Position numbers and translations under genes: made by a program
Part shown: positions 61,591 through 64,000 of the stretch, one piece after another
Layout of the letters: every line of letters begins with the position of its first letter
How positions within the stretch are numbered: position 1 is the first letter of the stretch
Assembly (NCBI GenBank): GCA_965205365.1
Contig: CBDBGT010000010.1
Location: forward strand, 248,001-312,000
DNA: 64,000 nt
Origin: JALZUR01 sp965205365
GTDB lineage: Bacteria; Bdellovibrionota; Bdellovibrionia; Bdellovibrionales; UBA1609
Reading direction: 5' to 3'
Notes under the pieces: model-generated
Seen by the model: only the letters and a program-made list of their open reading frames with translations
Databases searched by the model: none
What the model was told of the DNA's origin: nothing

Positions 61591-63516
61591 CTAGTCCGAA
61601 TCAGAACCTAGACTTTCTAAAATTTTTATTTCTTTGTCGGAGAACTTACTTAACTGTTGCTCTAATACTTCCTTTATCAAATTTAATACATGAAGATTCG
61701 TAGGTTTAATCTTTCCCAGGGCCAAGGCGACATCTTGACGAACATCTTCATCTGGATCTTTTAAGGCCTCAGCTAATGCCAGGTGAACTTGAGGATCCGT
61801 AGGTTTAATATCTCCCAGGGCCCAGACGACCCTTTGACGAACATCTTTATCTGGATCTTTTAAGGCCTCAGCTAATGCCAAGTGAATTTGAGGATCCGTA
61901 GGTTTAATATCTTTCAGGGCCCAGGAGGCACTTCTACGAACATCTCCATCTGGATCTTTTAAGGCCTCAAATAATGCTAGGTGAACTTGAGGATCCGTAG
62001 GTTTAATATTTCCCAGGGCCCAGACGGCATTTTGACGAACATCTTTATCTGGATCTTTTAAGGCCTCAGCTAATGCCAGGTGAACTTGAGGATCCGTAGG
62101 TTTAATCTCTTTCAGGGCCAAGACGGCATTGCTACCAATACTATATTTATCTGAATCTTTTAAAATCTTAAATAATGCTAGGTGGACTTGAATATTTGAT
62201 GTTTTAGAACAGCCTATGGCTGAAAGTGTATATCTATTCCATTTTTCTTTAGGTAGATCCTCTAAACTTAAATCTATTTGAACTTGTAAAGAACAAAAAG
62301 CATCTTTTTGTTCGTTGTCTAAGTTTTCTTTAAATAAATCTCCAATAAGATTTTTTAACTTTACAGAGTATTCTTGCTTGTTATACCAACCAATTCTTTT
62401 CATAAAATTTAGAGCTTGAATTTGTACAGAGAGCATCCCCGGCAAAGGCTTTTCTAAAATAGAAGAAACTCTTTTTTTAGCTTTTTTATTCAATTGAATA
62501 CGCTCCAGAAAAGAAAGCTCTGCTTTGGAAAGCCTATGCCAAGATTTACCATGTTTTTTTTCTAAATCCTTCATATAATCATTAATTATAGGCACATAAG
62601 CCAATGACTTTTGTTTGTCCATTAAAATAGAGTTAATCCACTCAAGCTTTTTATAAATAAGCACCTTCTTGTCTTCAAGAATACAAACTGGATTTTCTAT
62701 ATTTTTTGTACCATTAATAGACCTGATCCACTGACCTTTCATAGCTTGAGACCACAAAAGGTTCTCACTTTCTGTGGGAAACTGTTTTAAATGAGATTTA
62801 TAGTCTAACTTGGGTATGGAATTAAAGTATTGATTTAATCTATGTCTGATGTTTTTTCCACTAGGAGCTTGGCTGTAGTAACCGTAAATTCTAGAGTTTT
62901 GAAAAACTTGTTTCATTTTATTTTGTGTCTCTTGACCAATGGGAGAGTACCTAAAAGCTGATATTTGTTCGGCTTCTCCTCTTGAGAAACCATCGGCAAT
63001 AAGGGCTTGTGTATATTCTTCAGGAGTTCTATGGTCGGCTTTCTTACCTGCTGTGGTGTTACAACCAAAAAGAAAGACTTCTTTAGGGTGTTTTAATATT
63101 CCATCACAAGCTGTTTGGCAGGATGCTCTTTGTAATGTATTTAAAGACAATCTATAATTCGATGAGCCAAAGAAACTACCACCAAAGTGCCCTGAAACAA
63201 CAAGAACATCACACTTAATCTTTTTTTCACAGGCATTTTGAAACCAATCGCTATCACCACTAGTAAGCTCAATGAAGTTAAAATCATCTTTTAGAAATGA
63301 TTGAAATATCTGTCTTTCATCATGAGAATTAATTGTAATCGTACAGACAGTGGGTTTATTTTTATCTATAGATACTAATTGAGTTTCAAAAGAAGTGGAT
63401 TCAGAGGTAGGAAACCTTTTCACATCTAACATTTGATTTCTATTTTGTTTATGAAAGAAAGTTACACAAGCAGTTGTGATTGATATAAATAATAAGATTA
63501 ATAACACGCGAACCAT
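61591..63516 (-). CDS. exported protein with His/Cys peptidase-like domain and HEAT repeats
   Basis: 641 residues. The N-terminal hydrophobic segment (VRVLLILLFISITTAC) looks like a lipoprotein signal with Cys17, though Thr at -3 makes the lipobox imperfect. Residues 100-155 contain DVLVVSGHFGG (His110) and VFLFGCNTTAGK (Cys152), each after a hydrophobic strand. This is the His/Cys layout of clan CD peptidases (caspase, CHAT, clostripain); the assignment is inference. Residues about 440-610 hold at least five 33-residue HEAT-type repeats (DPQVHLALAEALKDPD, VRQNAVWALGNIK) that are nearly identical at DNA level. The gene is tandemly duplicated. Confidence 0.7.
   Translation of the reverse strand: MVRVLLILLFISITTACVTFFHKQNRNQMLDVKRFPTSESTSFETQLVSIDKNKPTVCTITINSHDERQIFQSFLKDDFNFIELTSGDSDWFQNACEKKIKCDVLVVSGHFGGSFFGSSNYRLSLNTLQRASCQTACDGILKHPKEVFLFGCNTTAGKKADHRTPEEYTQALIADGFSRGEAEQISAFRYSPIGQETQNKMKQVFQNSRIYGYYSQAPSGKNIRHRLNQYFNSIPKLDYKSHLKQFPTESENLLWSQAMKGQWIRSINGTKNIENPVCILEDKKVLIYKKLEWINSILMDKQKSLAYVPIINDYMKDLEKKHGKSWHRLSKAELSFLERIQLNKKAKKRVSSILEKPLPGMLSVQIQALNFMKRIGWYNKQEYSVKLKNLIGDLFKENLDNEQKDAFCSLQVQIDLSLEDLPKEKWNRYTLSAIGCSKTSNIQVHLALFKILKDSDKYSIGSNAVLALKEIKPTDPQVHLALAEALKDPDKDVRQNAVWALGNIKPTDPQVHLALFEALKDPDGDVRRSASWALKDIKPTDPQIHLALAEALKDPDKDVRQRVVWALGDIKPTDPQVHLALAEALKDPDEDVRQDVALALGKIKPTNLHVLNLIKEVLEQQLSKFSDKEIKILESLGSDSD
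61690..62200 (-). repeat. 99-bp tandem repeats inside the HEAT gene
   Basis: GGATCCGTAGGTTTAAT recurs at 61793, 61892, 61991 and 62090, exactly 99 bp apart, each followed by near-identical sequence. A more diverged unit lies at either end. Each unit encodes 33 residues of an alpha-alpha HEAT/PBS-type repeat. Confidence 0.9.
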
Positions 63517-63811
63517 TTTCTAAGCCCTTCTCAAAAAAATAGGTTTTTTAATGTAATACTTATCGGATTATCGGAAAACTTTTTAGTTTAATTAAGAGAA
63601 ATTCGACAAAGGACGGGTTCTTTTATTCAAGACGCATAATGAGTTTAATTTTTTAGCTATGTTTTTAACTTAGTGTTTTTAAAGAATTTTTTGTCTTATT
63701 TTGATACAAAAGTAATAAGAAAAATTAAGGTCTAAGCTTTTTAATTATTTTTTAAAAAAAAGTTAAAAAACCGCATAACCTGTATTGAACTTATAAAGGT
63801 GAAACATACGA
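63517..63811. other. upstream region of the His/Cys-HEAT gene
   Basis: 295 bp, very AT-rich, no ORF. It must hold the promoter of the minus-strand gene and ends at the junction of the tandem duplication. Confidence 0.4.
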
Positions 63812-64000
63812 TTTAAAAGTCTAAAACCCAAAAAAATAATCTGTACCTTAAAAATGATCTATTCCATTCTTGCACAGTCCATTCTATGAGTCTGAACTTT
63901 TTATTTTCTAGTCCGAATCAGAACCTAGACTTTCTAAAATTTTTATTTCTTTGTCGGAGAACTTACTTAACTGTTGCTCTAATACTTCCTTTATCAAATT
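63812..64000. repeat. start of the second tandem unit (truncated by window)
   Basis: Identical by eye to 61495-61683, offset 2317 bp. Confidence 0.9.
63908..64000 (-). CDS. 3' end of a second copy of the His/Cys-HEAT protein (partial)
   Basis: The stop at 63908 and the last 30 codons (ending EILESLGSDSD) are the same as in the gene at 61591. The rest of this paralogue lies beyond the window, so a head-to-tail pair of at least two copies is present. Confidence 0.8.
   Translation of the reverse strand, partial: NLIKEVLEQQLSKFSDKEIKILESLGSDSD

Larger units (their letters stand above)
61495..63811. repeat. first unit of a tandem duplication, 2317-bp period
   Basis: The sequence from 61495 recurs from 63812 to the window edge without a visible mismatch (189 bp, TTTAAAAGTCTAAAACCC onward). 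The unit contains the whole His/Cys-HEAT gene and about 295 bp upstream of it. The second unit runs off the window. Confidence 0.85.

Noticed and set aside
61690..62200. CRISPR array suspicion from regular 99-bp spacing
   Set aside because: The whole 99-bp unit is conserved, not a short repeat with unique spacers, and it is coding throughout as HEAT repeats. No cas genes are in the window.

Overview
This is a 64 kb stretch of an AT-rich (roughly one-third GC by eye) Gram-negative bacterial chromosome. It has core translation and transcription operons, an outer-membrane beta-barrel protein, a heptose kinase of LPS synthesis, Flp/Tad-type pseudopilins and an FHA-GGDEF protein. This mix best fits the Bdellovibrionota or a neighbouring deltaproteobacterial lineage. 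That placement is inference; no 16S rRNA lies in the window. The density of insertion sequences (IS), several in nested or decayed states, and the freshly broken pilin genes suggest an IS expansion under relaxed selection, as in host-associated or bottlenecked lineages.

Layout. 1-3060: GldA/F/G-type ABC transporter (cut by the left edge). 3199-4798: NFACT-R protein and a small unknown. 4824-10935 (minus): rimP-nusA-infB-rbfA-truB, with a terminator-like hairpin in its leader. 11215-12384: outer-membrane protein. 12613-16865: a nest of IS elements. One dead IS1595 transposase was split by an IS1016-like IS1595 element and by an IS982 element, which was itself invaded by a second IS982 copy. 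A decayed IS1595 element forms the right edge. 16965-19977: FHA-GGDEF cyclase, metallophosphoesterase and coiled-coil protein. 20074-25116: a type IV prepilin-like gene destroyed by two IS4-superfamily elements, the second flanked by exact 643-bp direct repeats. 25136-31714: rlmN, rfaE1, glutamate dehydrogenase, pyrD, a Nudix hydrolase, a glycosyltransferase and an HU/IHF protein. 32098-35470: exported protein, serine-recombinase remnant, tRNA-Leu(UAG), gcvH-gcvT-folD. 35570-43706: small protein, L,D-transpeptidase, then an Flp/Tad-like pilus cluster whose flp gene is split by an IS1380 element, ending in an amidohydrolase. 43709-58600 (minus): secE-nusG-rplKAJL-rpoBC-rpsLG-fusA. 58601-61494: a graveyard of ISL3, IS256 and IS5 fragments plus a broken DUF1566 lipoprotein. 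61495-64000: a tandemly duplicated gene for a candidate lipoprotein with a His/Cys (clan CD-like) domain and near-identical 99-bp HEAT-type repeats.

How it works together. The minus-strand blocks are conserved housekeeping operons and look intact. The plus-strand surface and pilus genes have taken the damage: removing each IS and one copy of its target duplication restores an open pilin reading frame in both broken pilin genes. The most noteworthy signals are the 643-bp target-like duplication, the nested transposons whose order of insertion can be read from the sequence, and the duplicated His/Cys-HEAT gene at the right edge.
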